29,553 nucleotides of DNA, from IMG/VR virus record IMGVR_UViG_3300020463_002175, positions 1 to 29,553 of that record. One strand, written 5' to 3'. The DNA comes from a virus. The position numbers and the translations under genes were made by a program. Below, piece after piece: positions 22,312 through 29,553 of this stretch. How positions within the stretch are numbered: position 1 is the first letter of the stretch; each line of letters opens with the position of its first letter. The notes under the pieces were generated by a model, which searched no databases, was not told the DNA's origin, and was given only the letters and a program-made list of their open reading frames with translations.

Positions 22312-23164
22312 AAATATATTAGTTACAGGTGGAGCAGGTTTTGTCGGAACAAACTTAATCAAAAGGTTACTAAAAGACGGACACAATGTTGTCAGTATTG
22401 ACAACTACTCAACAGGTAAAGAGGAAAATGAACAAGAAGGTTGTACATATCATAATGTAGATATCAGAGACGCGGTTGATTTTGATTTCTTTATGGAAAA
22501 ACCAGATATTATTTATCATCTGGCAGCACTTCCAAGAATACAACCTTCATTTGAATTTCCGGCATTGACTATGGAAATCGGTATGTTAGGAACTATGAAT
22601 ATATTAGAGTGGGCAAGAACCAAAGATTATGGACCTATGGTAATTTATGCAGGTTCATCATCAGTTCATAGTGGACATTACTCAAACCCATATACTTTTT
22701 CAAAAGTGATGGGTGATGAACTTTGTATGTTTTACAAACAAACTTTTGGAGTTGACACTAAAATTTGTAGATTTTATAATGTATATGGTCCACACCAATT
22801 AACTGAGGGAGAATATTGCACGGTTATTGGTGTATTTGAAAAACAATATAAAGAGGGTGTAGAATTAACAATCACAGGTGACGGATTCCAAAGAAGAGAT
22901 TTTACTCACGTGGATGATATCGTAGAGGGATTAATATTGACTTTTGAATCAGAGAATTTTGAATTGGATTATGTTGAACTCGGAAGAGGAAAGAATTATT
23001 CAATAAATGAGTTAGCAGGAATGTTTGGTTGTGGTTTTACATACATACCAAAAAGACCAGGTGAAGCGGAAGTGACACTTTGTGATATATCACTCACTAA
23101 AAGAGATATCGGTTATGAACCAAAAGTAAACTTAGAAGACTATGTTAAGGAAGTTATAAAATGA
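22298..23164 (+). CDS. NAD-dependent sugar epimerase/dehydratase (UDP-glucose 4-epimerase-like)
   Basis: Extended SDR of 288 residues. LVTGGAGFVGTNL with G11-x-x-G-x-x-G17 binds NAD; D35-N-Y (VVSIDNYSTG) follows; YHLAALPRIQPS (73-84) and SSSVHSG with Ser at 121-122 precede N130-P-Y132-TFSK136, the YxxxK pair. FYNVYGPHQ and RRDFTHVDDIVEG are diagnostic of the GalE/WbpP group. Slightly shorter than GalE (338 aa). It would interconvert a UDP- or other NDP-sugar at C4 or a neighbouring carbon. It overlaps the previous gene by 14 bases and the next by four. Confidence 0.9.
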   Translation: MKDCKNILVTGGAGFVGTNLIKRLLKDGHNVVSIDNYSTGKEENEQEGCTYHNVDIRDAVDFDFFMEKPDIIYHLAALPRIQPSFEFPALTMEIGMLGTMNILEWARTKDYGPMVIYAGSSSVHSGHYSNPYTFSKVMGDELCMFYKQTFGVDTKICRFYNVYGPHQLTEGEYCTVIGVFEKQYKEGVELTITGDGFQRRDFTHVDDIVEGLILTFESENFELDYVELGRGKNYSINELAGMFGCGFTYIPKRPGEAEVTLCDISLTKRDIGYEPKVNLEDYVKEVIK

Positions 23165-23925
23165 AAAATGTAGTATTTATGACTTGTTTCGAGAAAGCAC
23201 CAGACTTTCTTGATTATAAACAATGGTGTTTCAAAACTTGGAAACATTGGTGTGATAAACATAATGTAGAATTATTAATATTGGAAGATGAGTTGAGAGA
23301 TTCTGGTGGTGGAGTATTCAATAATGGAGTTGGTATGAAACCGACTTGGCAAAGGTGGCACGTTTGGGATGTGTTAGAAGCGAACAATATAGACGCCGAC
23401 AATGTCGCTTTAGTTGATATCGATACGATGGTCCATTGGGATTGTCCTAATTTCTTTGAAGAGGCGAATGGTGAATTTGGTTGTGTTCAAGATAAATTCT
23501 TTTTAGAGTGGACAATCAATAGTATAAAAGGTTATCAAGACTTCTGGCCAGATGTAAAATTTGATTGGACAACATACTTCAATTGTGGTTTCATTGTATT
23601 GAACAAGAAACATAAAGAGTGGTGTAAAGGTGTTACTGATTTCTACTATGAAAACGAGTTAGAATTAAAAACAAGACAACACCAAACCGTGAAGAAAGGT
23701 TCAGACCAAACACCAATTAATTATATGATACGAAATAGTAAACACCCGATAAACTTTTTAGACGAAAGATTTAATCTACAACAATTACACATCAGAGGTA
23801 TATTGAATCCTATGATTACAGAGGCCGGTTGGGTTTGGCACTTCAACGGATTTGATAAAGAGGGGAGAAATGATGTGATGAGACAAGTATGGGATTTAGT
23901 GAAGGATAATTATGAAACTAAATAA
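23161..23925 (+). CDS. GT-A glycosyltransferase (GT8-like)
   Basis: 254 residues. VALVDIDTMVHWD contains D86-I-D88, the metal- and donor-binding DxD; FNCGFIVLNKKH (about 140-151), SDQTPINYM (about 180-188) and a late WHFNG reproduce the order seen in family 8 and related retaining GT-A enzymes (DxD, NSG-like, DQ, H-x-x-G). KPTWQRWHVWDVL fits the K-x-x-x region before the DxD. No membrane segment. Donor and acceptor unknown. It overlaps the epimerase by four bases and the next gene by 14. Confidence 0.8.
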   Translation: MKNVVFMTCFEKAPDFLDYKQWCFKTWKHWCDKHNVELLILEDELRDSGGGVFNNGVGMKPTWQRWHVWDVLEANNIDADNVALVDIDTMVHWDCPNFFEEANGEFGCVQDKFFLEWTINSIKGYQDFWPDVKFDWTTYFNCGFIVLNKKHKEWCKGVTDFYYENELELKTRQHQTVKKGSDQTPINYMIRNSKHPINFLDERFNLQQLHIRGILNPMITEAGWVWHFNGFDKEGRNDVMRQVWDLVKDNYETK

Positions 23926-24916
23926 CAAATATGTAATCGGAACTAACATTATGTGGTTTGAAATTGAAATGTATAAGGATTTCATTGATGGACTTGTAAA
24001 CCTACTCGACACAAACATAGAGAACAAAGAGAATGTCACAATTGATTTATGTTTGAATCTTTCACAACACTTAGAAAAATTAGATACCAATAAGATTACA
24101 GAAGATGATATTGTTGATAAATTCTATAAGGGTGTGGACAGAATAAAAGAACTTGGGTATGATGTAAATACATTTCAAGTAGAGAAAGATGAGTTTTACT
24201 TTCACGCAGATTACAGAAGAGATTTAAATTACAACTATTGTAAAAAAGTAGATTATGTAATGTGGGGTGAAACAGATAGTTTCTTTCCTAAAGAGGCGTT
24301 TTGGGGATTGGAGACATTATCAGAATACACCGAACAACAAAATATCCACAAATACATAGCGTGTTTCGGTGATAGAAAAATGTGGGATAGTAGTTGGGAC
24401 GCTACCGTTCATAATGATTATGTAGATGTTCAATTTGTTGATGATGATAAACAACATCTCAATCCAAATCAAGCAAAGTCACCATTACCTATCGAAACTA
24501 TGAATAAGATAAATGAAAAGGTTGAGGAATTTGATATAGGAATGATTCAATATCCCAAGTTAGATGGAAGTTGCTTAGTAATGTCATCAGACTTAATAAA
24601 GTATGGAGTAAACATACCACCTTGTATGATTTACAATGATGACCACGGAATGTCAATTATGTCTCAAAAACTAATGGGTCAAAACTATAAACAATTTGTA
24701 TTTAAGAATTTACTGAAAGTTCACGCCAGAAGACACCCGAATAAAAGAAAGTACATTTTAGAGGAAAACAACCCAAACTCATTTGAAGATAAAAAGAATA
24801 AAAACTTTCTAACATTTAAAAACTTATCAGACCAAAATATTCAAATGTTAGTTCAAAATAATAACAAGAAGTTTTACGAGTACGAAGATTACAAAAAGAT
24901 AGTGGAGCAGAAATGA
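23912..24916 (+). CDS. Putative GT-A glycosyltransferase-like protein
   Basis: 334 residues, not firmly recognised. YVMWGETDSFFPKEAF has E120-T-D122 where a GT-A enzyme would have its DxD, after DYRRDLNYNYCKK, a region that often contacts the donor base. DGSCLVMSSDLI and YNDDHGMSIMSQKLM (about 242-256), then NLLKVHARRHPNKR, resemble the acceptor and late His region of family 2-type enzymes. The N-terminal 95 residues could be the nucleotide-binding half. AAGGA precedes the ATG at 23912. It lies within a run of transferases and sugar enzymes, which supports the call more than any one motif. Confidence 0.6.
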   Translation: MKLNNKYVIGTNIMWFEIEMYKDFIDGLVNLLDTNIENKENVTIDLCLNLSQHLEKLDTNKITEDDIVDKFYKGVDRIKELGYDVNTFQVEKDEFYFHADYRRDLNYNYCKKVDYVMWGETDSFFPKEAFWGLETLSEYTEQQNIHKYIACFGDRKMWDSSWDATVHNDYVDVQFVDDDKQHLNPNQAKSPLPIETMNKINEKVEEFDIGMIQYPKLDGSCLVMSSDLIKYGVNIPPCMIYNDDHGMSIMSQKLMGQNYKQFVFKNLLKVHARRHPNKRKYILEENNPNSFEDKKNKNFLTFKNLSDQNIQMLVQNNNKKFYEYEDYKKIVEQK

Positions 24917-25878
24917 AGAGAGCATTAATTACAGGTATTACAGGTATGGACGGAAGTCATATGGCAGATTTCCTATTAGAAAAAGGATATAAAGTATTTG
25001 GTATGGAAAGGCGTTCATCTACACCTAATAGGGAGAACACAAAGCATTTAGAAAGTAATGAAAACTTTCAATTTGTAAACGGGGATTTAACAGACCAGAA
25101 CTCAATTTTCAGAGTATTGAGAGAAACAAAACCAGATGAAGTTTATAATCTGGGTTCTCAATCTTTCGTAGGAGAGAGTTGGAACACACCGGAACAAACT
25201 GGTGATGTGACTGGATTGGGTTGTTTAAGAGTATTAGAGGCCATTAGAGAATATGGAGAAGATGTAAAATTTTATCAAGCATCAACATCGGAAATGTTTG
25301 GTAAAATGGAACAATTTGCAAGTGAAAACACAATGTTTTATCCAAGAAGTCCTTATGGTGTAGCGAAATTATACGGACATTGGATTACAATTAATTACAG
25401 AGAGTCATATGATATGTTTAATTGTAGTGGAATATTATTCAATCACGAATCAGAAAGACGAGGACACGAGTTTGTATCAAGAAAGATTACAGACGGAATA
25501 GCAAAGATACATTTAGGATTACAAGACAAGATATATTTAGGTAATCTTGAAACTAAAAGAGATTGGGGATACGCTCCTGACTATGTAGAAGCGATGTGGT
25601 TGATGTTACAACAAGACAAACCAGACGACTTCGTAATAGCGACAGGTGAAGTAAGAAGTTTAGGAGAATTTTTGGATAGTTCGTTTCAACATATTGGTAT
25701 TACTGATTGGTCTAAATATGTAGGACAAGACCCAAGATTTATGAGACCGGCAGATGTGTTTTATCTCGCGGGAGATTCATCAAAGGCAAAAAGTGAATTA
25801 GGGTGGAAACCAAAAACATCGTTTGATGATATGGTTGAGAGAATGGTAAAAAATGACATTGAGATTTTGAGTAAATGA
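24913..25878 (+). CDS. gmd: GDP-mannose 4,6-dehydratase-like
   Basis: Converts GDP-mannose to GDP-4-keto-6-deoxymannose, precursor of fucose, rhamnose, perosamine or colitose. In 321 residues: LITGITGMDGSHM (5-17), the Gmd-style NADP loop; VYNLGSQSFVGESW (77-90); T125-S-E127-MFG; R145-SPY148-GVAK152, the YxxxK; LFNHESERRGHEFVSRKIT (175-193), nearly the family motif; and RDWGYAPDYVEAMW. It is about 50 residues shorter than E. coli Gmd, mostly loops. Heptose-specific relatives (DmhA-like) share these motifs, so GDP-heptose is an alternative substrate given the SIS-HAD gene upstream. It has four-base overlaps on both sides. No GDP-fucose synthase is evident. Confidence 0.93.
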   Translation: MKRALITGITGMDGSHMADFLLEKGYKVFGMERRSSTPNRENTKHLESNENFQFVNGDLTDQNSIFRVLRETKPDEVYNLGSQSFVGESWNTPEQTGDVTGLGCLRVLEAIREYGEDVKFYQASTSEMFGKMEQFASENTMFYPRSPYGVAKLYGHWITINYRESYDMFNCSGILFNHESERRGHEFVSRKITDGIAKIHLGLQDKIYLGNLETKRDWGYAPDYVEAMWLMLQQDKPDDFVIATGEVRSLGEFLDSSFQHIGITDWSKYVGQDPRFMRPADVFYLAGDSSKAKSELGWKPKTSFDDMVERMVKNDIEILSK

Positions 25879-26546
25879 ATTTAGTTGTAGCGATTGATGA
25901 TTTACATCCTGAACAAGGTTGGGGTTGTGAGGGTGATGTCCAAGTTGATTATTTAAGGTCGTTAAACGACGAATTTGGGGTTAAATTCACACTATTCTGC
26001 CCAAGTTATTATCACCACAAATATAAATTAACAAAGGACTGGGTGTCGTATTGGAAACAATTTGACTGGGTAGAACTGGCAAATCACGGACATTATCACG
26101 ATGTTAAGAAATATCCAAAGGACCAAATTGGTGAACAGGAATTCTTAGAATTGAATCATATAGAAGCGACAGAAAGAGTTCAAGATAGTTTAGATTTGTG
26201 GGAACAATGTGGATACAAACCAAAAGGATTCAGAGCACCAGGTTGGGGTATTACACAAGAGGCGGCAGATGTGGTGTCAAGTTATTTTGATTGGGTCGCT
26301 CAACACGAAATACACAATCAATCTATAAACTTTGGAACAAAACATTTTGTTGGTTGTGACGGGATACATAAATCAGATAACATCAGTCTATATGGAGAAA
26401 CTTTTATGTTTCAATCACACATTCAAGGAGATTGGAATGACAATGTCTGGAATGAAAAAAATTATTTACATTTTCAAAGAGTTTTAAACTATTTATTATC
26501 ACAATACAATAAGTTACAATTCAAAACAATATCAGAAATAAAATGA
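25875..26546 (+). CDS. Polysaccharide deacetylase (NodB/CE4-like)
   Basis: Metal-dependent N-deacetylase of sugars. In 223 residues: VAIDDLHPE with D8-D9 (motif 1), ANHGHYHD with H71-x3-H75 (motif 2, metal site), GFRAPGWG with R120 (motif 3), and a C-terminal MFQSHIQGDW with a His in the place expected for motif 5. Length is typical of a bare catalytic domain. No signal peptide, so it acts in the cytoplasm on a nucleotide-sugar or lipid-linked intermediate, or after lysis. It is coupled by ATGA overlaps to the dehydratase and the methyltransferase. Confidence 0.85.
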   Translation: MNLVVAIDDLHPEQGWGCEGDVQVDYLRSLNDEFGVKFTLFCPSYYHHKYKLTKDWVSYWKQFDWVELANHGHYHDVKKYPKDQIGEQEFLELNHIEATERVQDSLDLWEQCGYKPKGFRAPGWGITQEAADVVSSYFDWVAQHEIHNQSINFGTKHFVGCDGIHKSDNISLYGETFMFQSHIQGDWNDNVWNEKNYLHFQRVLNYLLSQYNKLQFKTISEIK

Positions 26547-27223
26547 ATACCAATGAACTAAACAAAATACTGACTGAAACGCCAGATAAGATTGAGTGGA
26601 AAGAAACAACATCTCTCAAACTTAAAACAGATTTGATTGAATTTTTTGGAGAAGATTTTAAAGACAAAGATATTCTTGAGGTGGGTTGTCACGTTGGACA
26701 CACATCCAGAGTATTAAGTTATTTGTTTAAAAAAGTATACGCGATGAATATAAATGGTCCACTATTCGGTGATAGAACACTTTGGGAAGTAAATGACCTT
26801 ATATTTGAAAATCATACATACAAACACTATTCAGTCAATGTCAAAACAACATTTGATAAAAAATTTGACAATATCGATTATTTAGAAATGGACTCGTACA
26901 ATCCAAGAGGATGGCCTATTGAATTACTATCAGATGTTTCAGTAGTGTTTATTGACGCGATTCATCAATATGACGCAGTTCTCTCTGATATACGAAATGG
27001 AATTACATTAGGTCCTAATGTGGAGTATTTAGTATTTGATGATTATGGATTACCTTGGTATCAAATGGATGTGAAAGCGGCAGTTGATAGTAAAATAAAT
27101 GACGGAACACTTGAGGTTGTAAAAAAGATAGGAAGAGAACCAGGTAGTGAAGTCGCTTTTAATTTACAAACAGGTCCAGTATTATCAATTGACTGGGAAG
27201 GTTTAATATGCAAGATAAAATAA
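26543..27223 (+). CDS. SAM-dependent methyltransferase, class I (Methyltransf_24-like)
   Basis: 226 residues. Motif I ILEVGCHVGHTSRVL (44-58) binds S-adenosylmethionine; YAMNINGP follows in place of the acidic strand-2 residue; VVFIDAIHQYDAVLSDI (134-150) is the F-I-D-x-x-H-x-Y pattern with metal-binding character common to sugar O-methyltransferases of this group; YLVFDDYGLPW (about 164-174) is motif V-like. Sugar O-methylation is the likely role in this cluster. It overlaps the previous gene by four bases and the next by 16. Confidence 0.83.
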   Translation: MNTNELNKILTETPDKIEWKETTSLKLKTDLIEFFGEDFKDKDILEVGCHVGHTSRVLSYLFKKVYAMNINGPLFGDRTLWEVNDLIFENHTYKHYSVNVKTTFDKKFDNIDYLEMDSYNPRGWPIELLSDVSVVFIDAIHQYDAVLSDIRNGITLGPNVEYLVFDDYGLPWYQMDVKAAVDSKINDGTLEVVKKIGREPGSEVAFNLQTGPVLSIDWEGLICKIK

Positions 27224-28131
27224 TATTTTTTTCAGAGAGTGAAACTTTTGGAAAAGCTCCAAGAGATTTTGAAGACGCGAGAACTGAATTTGGTTGGTCA
27301 ATAATGTTAGACGCCGAATGGTGTCCGATTAATGTTAGACCAAAAAAGAGATACGATTTGGGTATTGTTATCATACCAAAGAATAATCCAAATGTTAACA
27401 TTGAGTGGTTTAGAGAAGTTTGTGATAAGGTAGCGGTAATGCAAGAAGGACCACATTGGTATTTCCAAGACTATTCAGTTGATAAACAAATACATTATAT
27501 AAACACATTGAGAAGTGCAGATTGGGTATATTGTCATAACGAATCTGATGTTGACTATTACTTGGGATTAGATTGTAAAGATGTTAGAGTAATGAGGTCT
27601 ATGATGATTCCAGAAAGATTAAATTCAGTTGGTTATTCAAAAGAAAAAAGTGGAACATTATTGGGTGGTAATTTTGTTAGTTGGTATGGTGGTATGGATA
27701 GTTACTTAGTAGCGTCTGATATTCCAGAGAAGAAATATGGTGTTTCAATGGGTAGAAAACAAGAACAAGAAGAGTCAATTGACGATATAGAATACCTACC
27801 ATATTTAACTTGGAGAGAGTGGATGAAGAATATCGGTCAATATAAATTTGGTGTTCACTTAATGAGGACACACGCCGCGGGAACATTCAGTATGAATTTA
27901 TCATTTCACGGAACACCGGTTATTGGATACTATGGATTAGATACACAAGAATTATTACATCCGAACACCACCGTAGCGGTTGGGGATTTGAGAACAGCGA
28001 AATTCCTTATGAGAAAACTATACGAAGACGAGAGTTTTTACAAAGAGTGTTCAGAAGAAACACTTCATCTATTCCAAAAACATTATAGTGAAGAAGCGTG
28101 GATGGAAGATTGGAAGATTAGAAATGGATAA
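27208..28131 (+). CDS. Putative GT-B glycosyltransferase
   Basis: 307 residues. The N-terminal half has IIFFSESETFGKAP and, at 50-56, DLGIVIIP, a Rossmann-like strand; DWVYCHNESDVDYY (105-118) is like the domain junction in group 1 transferases. HAAGTFSMNLSFHGTPVIGY (222-241) resembles the E/G-F-G...E...G-x-P-V/I segment that binds the donor, but with A-A-G in place of E-G-F-G and without the first Glu. The identification is therefore by layout rather than by catalytic residues. A partially degenerate or distinct family is possible. Confidence 0.62.
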   Translation: MQDKIIFFSESETFGKAPRDFEDARTEFGWSIMLDAEWCPINVRPKKRYDLGIVIIPKNNPNVNIEWFREVCDKVAVMQEGPHWYFQDYSVDKQIHYINTLRSADWVYCHNESDVDYYLGLDCKDVRVMRSMMIPERLNSVGYSKEKSGTLLGGNFVSWYGGMDSYLVASDIPEKKYGVSMGRKQEQEESIDDIEYLPYLTWREWMKNIGQYKFGVHLMRTHAAGTFSMNLSFHGTPVIGYYGLDTQELLHPNTTVAVGDLRTAKFLMRKLYEDESFYKECSEETLHLFQKHYSEEAWMEDWKIRNG

Positions 28132-29341
28132 AACAATATCATTTATACAACCATCAAGAAACAATCTTAAATACTTGAAATGGTCATACGAGTCTATTAG
28201 AAAGAATCTTGGATATAGACACGAAATTTGTATGGCGGATGATTTTTCAGATGACGGAACTTGGAAGTGGATGAAAAAGATAGCGGAAAAAGACCAAAAT
28301 GTCAAAGTATACAGAAATAGTGGTCCTGAAAGATTAGGACACACGATTCTATATGATACATTAGTTGATATGGCGACAAATGATATTGTGATGATATATC
28401 ACGCCGATATGTACGCTTTACCAGGTCTTGATGATGAAATGCTAAAACACATCAAACCAGGTGTGGTTGTGAGTGGAACAAGAATAGAACCACCACTACA
28501 CCCAGATGGACCAGAAAAATTATTGATTGACTTTGGTATTGAACCAGAGGAATTTAAAGAAGATGAATTATTGAGTTGGTATAACACATACCCAGAACTA
28601 ACTCACTCAAAGTTAGGAAAGGAAACAACCGAAGGAATATTTGCACCTTGGGCAATATATAAAAAAGATTTTCAATCTATTGGTGGACACGATGATTTAT
28701 ATGCACCACAATCAAAAGAAGATAGTGACATATTTAACAGATTTGTTCTAAATGGATATAAAACAATACAGACTTGGAGAGGTTTCGTATATCATATGAC
28801 TTGTAGAGGAAGTAGATTTGCTGAGGGAGCAAAACGAAATCCAGAGGGTGAAGTCGCTATGATAGGAAGAGAAACAGACGAGTGGTTAACACAGAATGAA
28901 AGGTCTACAAGAAACTTTTCAAGAAAGTGGAGTTCATATTGTTTACACGATGATTACTTAAAACCATATATTCAACCAAAATATGATATTGGATATGTGG
29001 TTAAGAATTGTGATGTGAATGGACTAAGAGGACTGGAACCTTGGTCTGATAGTATGTATATAGATGATAAAGAATTAGTTGAGCAATATATTAATGAAGA
29101 ACAACCACAAACAAAGTTTGATTTAAAAGAAAGACTATTAAAATCTGAAGTAGATAATGATATAGTTGTTGAGTTTGATTTACAAAGACTGACTCAAAAT
29201 GACTACGAAATGTTAATTATGTTACCAGAGATTATTAAAGATAGTGGTAAAATTGGTGAGTTCACATTAGGAATATTTGATATTAAGATAAAGTCATTAC
29301 AAACATATGAAAAGGAGTTGATTAAGTGCGATTCAAATTAG
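28124..29341 (+). CDS. GT-A glycosyltransferase, family 2, with C-terminal extension
   Basis: 405 residues from ATG 28124. ISFIQPSRNNLKYLKWSYES (5-24) and MADDFSDDGTWKWM (37-50) are the family 2 strand and the D-D-x-S-x-D-G-T nucleotide site; IYHADMYALPG with D95 is the metal-binding position. GHDDLYAPQSKEDSDIFNRF carries the E-D pair expected to hold the catalytic base. The last 100 residues, beginning near YIDDKELVEQYI, form an extra domain of unknown role. A GTG at 28088 in frame would add 12 residues; ATG is preferred because GGAAG lies upstream and it makes an eight-base overlap (ATGGATAA) like several others here. Confidence 0.87.
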   Translation: MDKTISFIQPSRNNLKYLKWSYESIRKNLGYRHEICMADDFSDDGTWKWMKKIAEKDQNVKVYRNSGPERLGHTILYDTLVDMATNDIVMIYHADMYALPGLDDEMLKHIKPGVVVSGTRIEPPLHPDGPEKLLIDFGIEPEEFKEDELLSWYNTYPELTHSKLGKETTEGIFAPWAIYKKDFQSIGGHDDLYAPQSKEDSDIFNRFVLNGYKTIQTWRGFVYHMTCRGSRFAEGAKRNPEGEVAMIGRETDEWLTQNERSTRNFSRKWSSYCLHDDYLKPYIQPKYDIGYVVKNCDVNGLRGLEPWSDSMYIDDKELVEQYINEEQPQTKFDLKERLLKSEVDNDIVVEFDLQRLTQNDYEMLIMLPEIIKDSGKIGEFTLGIFDIKIKSLQTYEKELIKCDSN

Positions 29342-29505
29342 TAAATAAAAGAACAGACGAAGTGGTAGACAGAGTTGGAACAAGATTGTTAGAATATGCG
29401 ATAGAGTATTTTCAAGTTAAAAAACAATTAGATGAGAAATCCTTTAACAAGTTGTATGAAGTTAAAGAGGAAAAATATGACGGAAATAGACCTACACGGT
29501 TTTAA
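29326..29505 (+). CDS. Small basic protein of unknown function (59 aa)
   Basis: A short gene beginning with GTG at 29326, eight bases after an ideal AAAGGAG (29311-29317) and ending at TAA 29503-29505. The 59-residue product starts MRFKLVNKRTDEVVDRVG and is rich in Lys, Glu and Arg; EYAIEYFQVKKQLDEKSF is probably helical. No family recognised. It overlaps the preceding transferase by 16 bases and the next gene by 29, the same packing as elsewhere. The strong ribosome-binding site is the main support. Confidence 0.65.
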   Translation: MRFKLVNKRTDEVVDRVGTRLLEYAIEYFQVKKQLDEKSFNKLYEVKEEKYDGNRPTRF

Positions 29506-29553
29506 ACACGACGAGGTAGAGGATAAGTTAGCAAACTTATTGATTCTACATTA
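29477..29553 (+). CDS. N-terminal part of an Smr-domain protein (cut by window end)
   Basis: ATG at 29477, six bases after AGAGG (29466-29470), opens a frame to the edge of the window. The 25 visible residues include IDLHGFKHDEVEDKLANLL, the start of the Smr (small MutS-related) domain with its L-D-L-H-G motif and following helix. Smr proteins nick or cleave branched DNA or RNA. The rest is outside the window, so length and the second motif (usually T/H-G-x-G) cannot be checked. Confidence 0.65.
   Translation, partial: MTEIDLHGFKHDEVEDKLANLLILH

Noticed and set aside
1-29553. tRNA genes, CRISPR arrays, insertion sequences or attachment sites
   Set aside because: Gaps are too small for a tRNA except a few of 40-60 bases, which show no cloverleaf; no regularly spaced repeats, transposase or integrase sequence was seen.

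Overview
The window is a gene-dense, strongly AT-rich stretch of a tailed phage genome with every supported gene on the + strand. Family B DNA polymerase (gp43), sliding clamp (gp45), AAA+ clamp loader (gp44) and a probable small clamp-loader subunit (gp62) mark it as a T4-like myovirus. The AT-rich composition, 2OG-Fe(II) oxygenases, SGNH proteins, DUF1599 protein and large glycan cluster resemble marine T4-like phages (cyanophage or pelagiphage relatives). No host can be proved from the sequence. I saw no tRNA, rRNA, insertion sequence, integrase or CRISPR array.

Layout. (1) 1-155: tail of an upstream gene, a GC hairpin and a good sigma70-type promoter. (2) 155-4625: gp43, gp45, gp44 and a small four-cysteine protein. 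(3) 4625-7108: two paralogous SGNH-type proteins flanking a nucleotidyltransferase-fold protein, then a GNAT acetyltransferase. (4) 7135-9399: a 754-residue protein with three tandem Hint domains. (5) 9380-11704: four consecutive paralogous 2OG-Fe(II) oxygenases. (6) 11760-14535: probable gp62, a DUF1599 protein, a PD-(D/E)XK nuclease with four cysteines placed as in Fe-S nucleases, an unknown, a DUF2493/SLOG protein and a small ribbon-helix-helix-like protein. (7) 14551-29341: a roughly 15-kb sugar and glycan block with at least five recognisable glycosyltransferases plus two glycosyltransferase-like proteins, a SIS-HAD fusion, cupin, SDR, CMP-sugar synthetase, DUF115/Maf-like protein, sugar epimerase, GDP-mannose 4,6-dehydratase, polysaccharide deacetylase and SAM methyltransferase. 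(8) 29326-end: a 59-codon gene and the start of an Smr-domain gene.

How the genes work together. The replication genes would build the phage replisome: polymerase, clamp and clamp loader. Regions 3-5 lie between gp44 and the probable gp62, so an accessory block of about 7.4 kb separates the two clamp-loader subunits. Region 7 contains steps for making activated sugars (isomerase/phosphatase, CMP activation, GDP-mannose dehydration, epimerisation) and for transferring and trimming them. This suggests the phage alters a surface glycan of the host or glycosylates its own virion or DNA. Most genes join by 1-, 4- or 8-to-20-nt overlaps, implying long polycistronic transcripts with coupled translation. 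Only five noticeable intergenic gaps occur, and four of them carry a TATTTATW element.

Reading the whole window by eye, I found no GATC and only two CATG sites, far below what an AT-rich sequence of this length should have. This suggests selection against host restriction targets.
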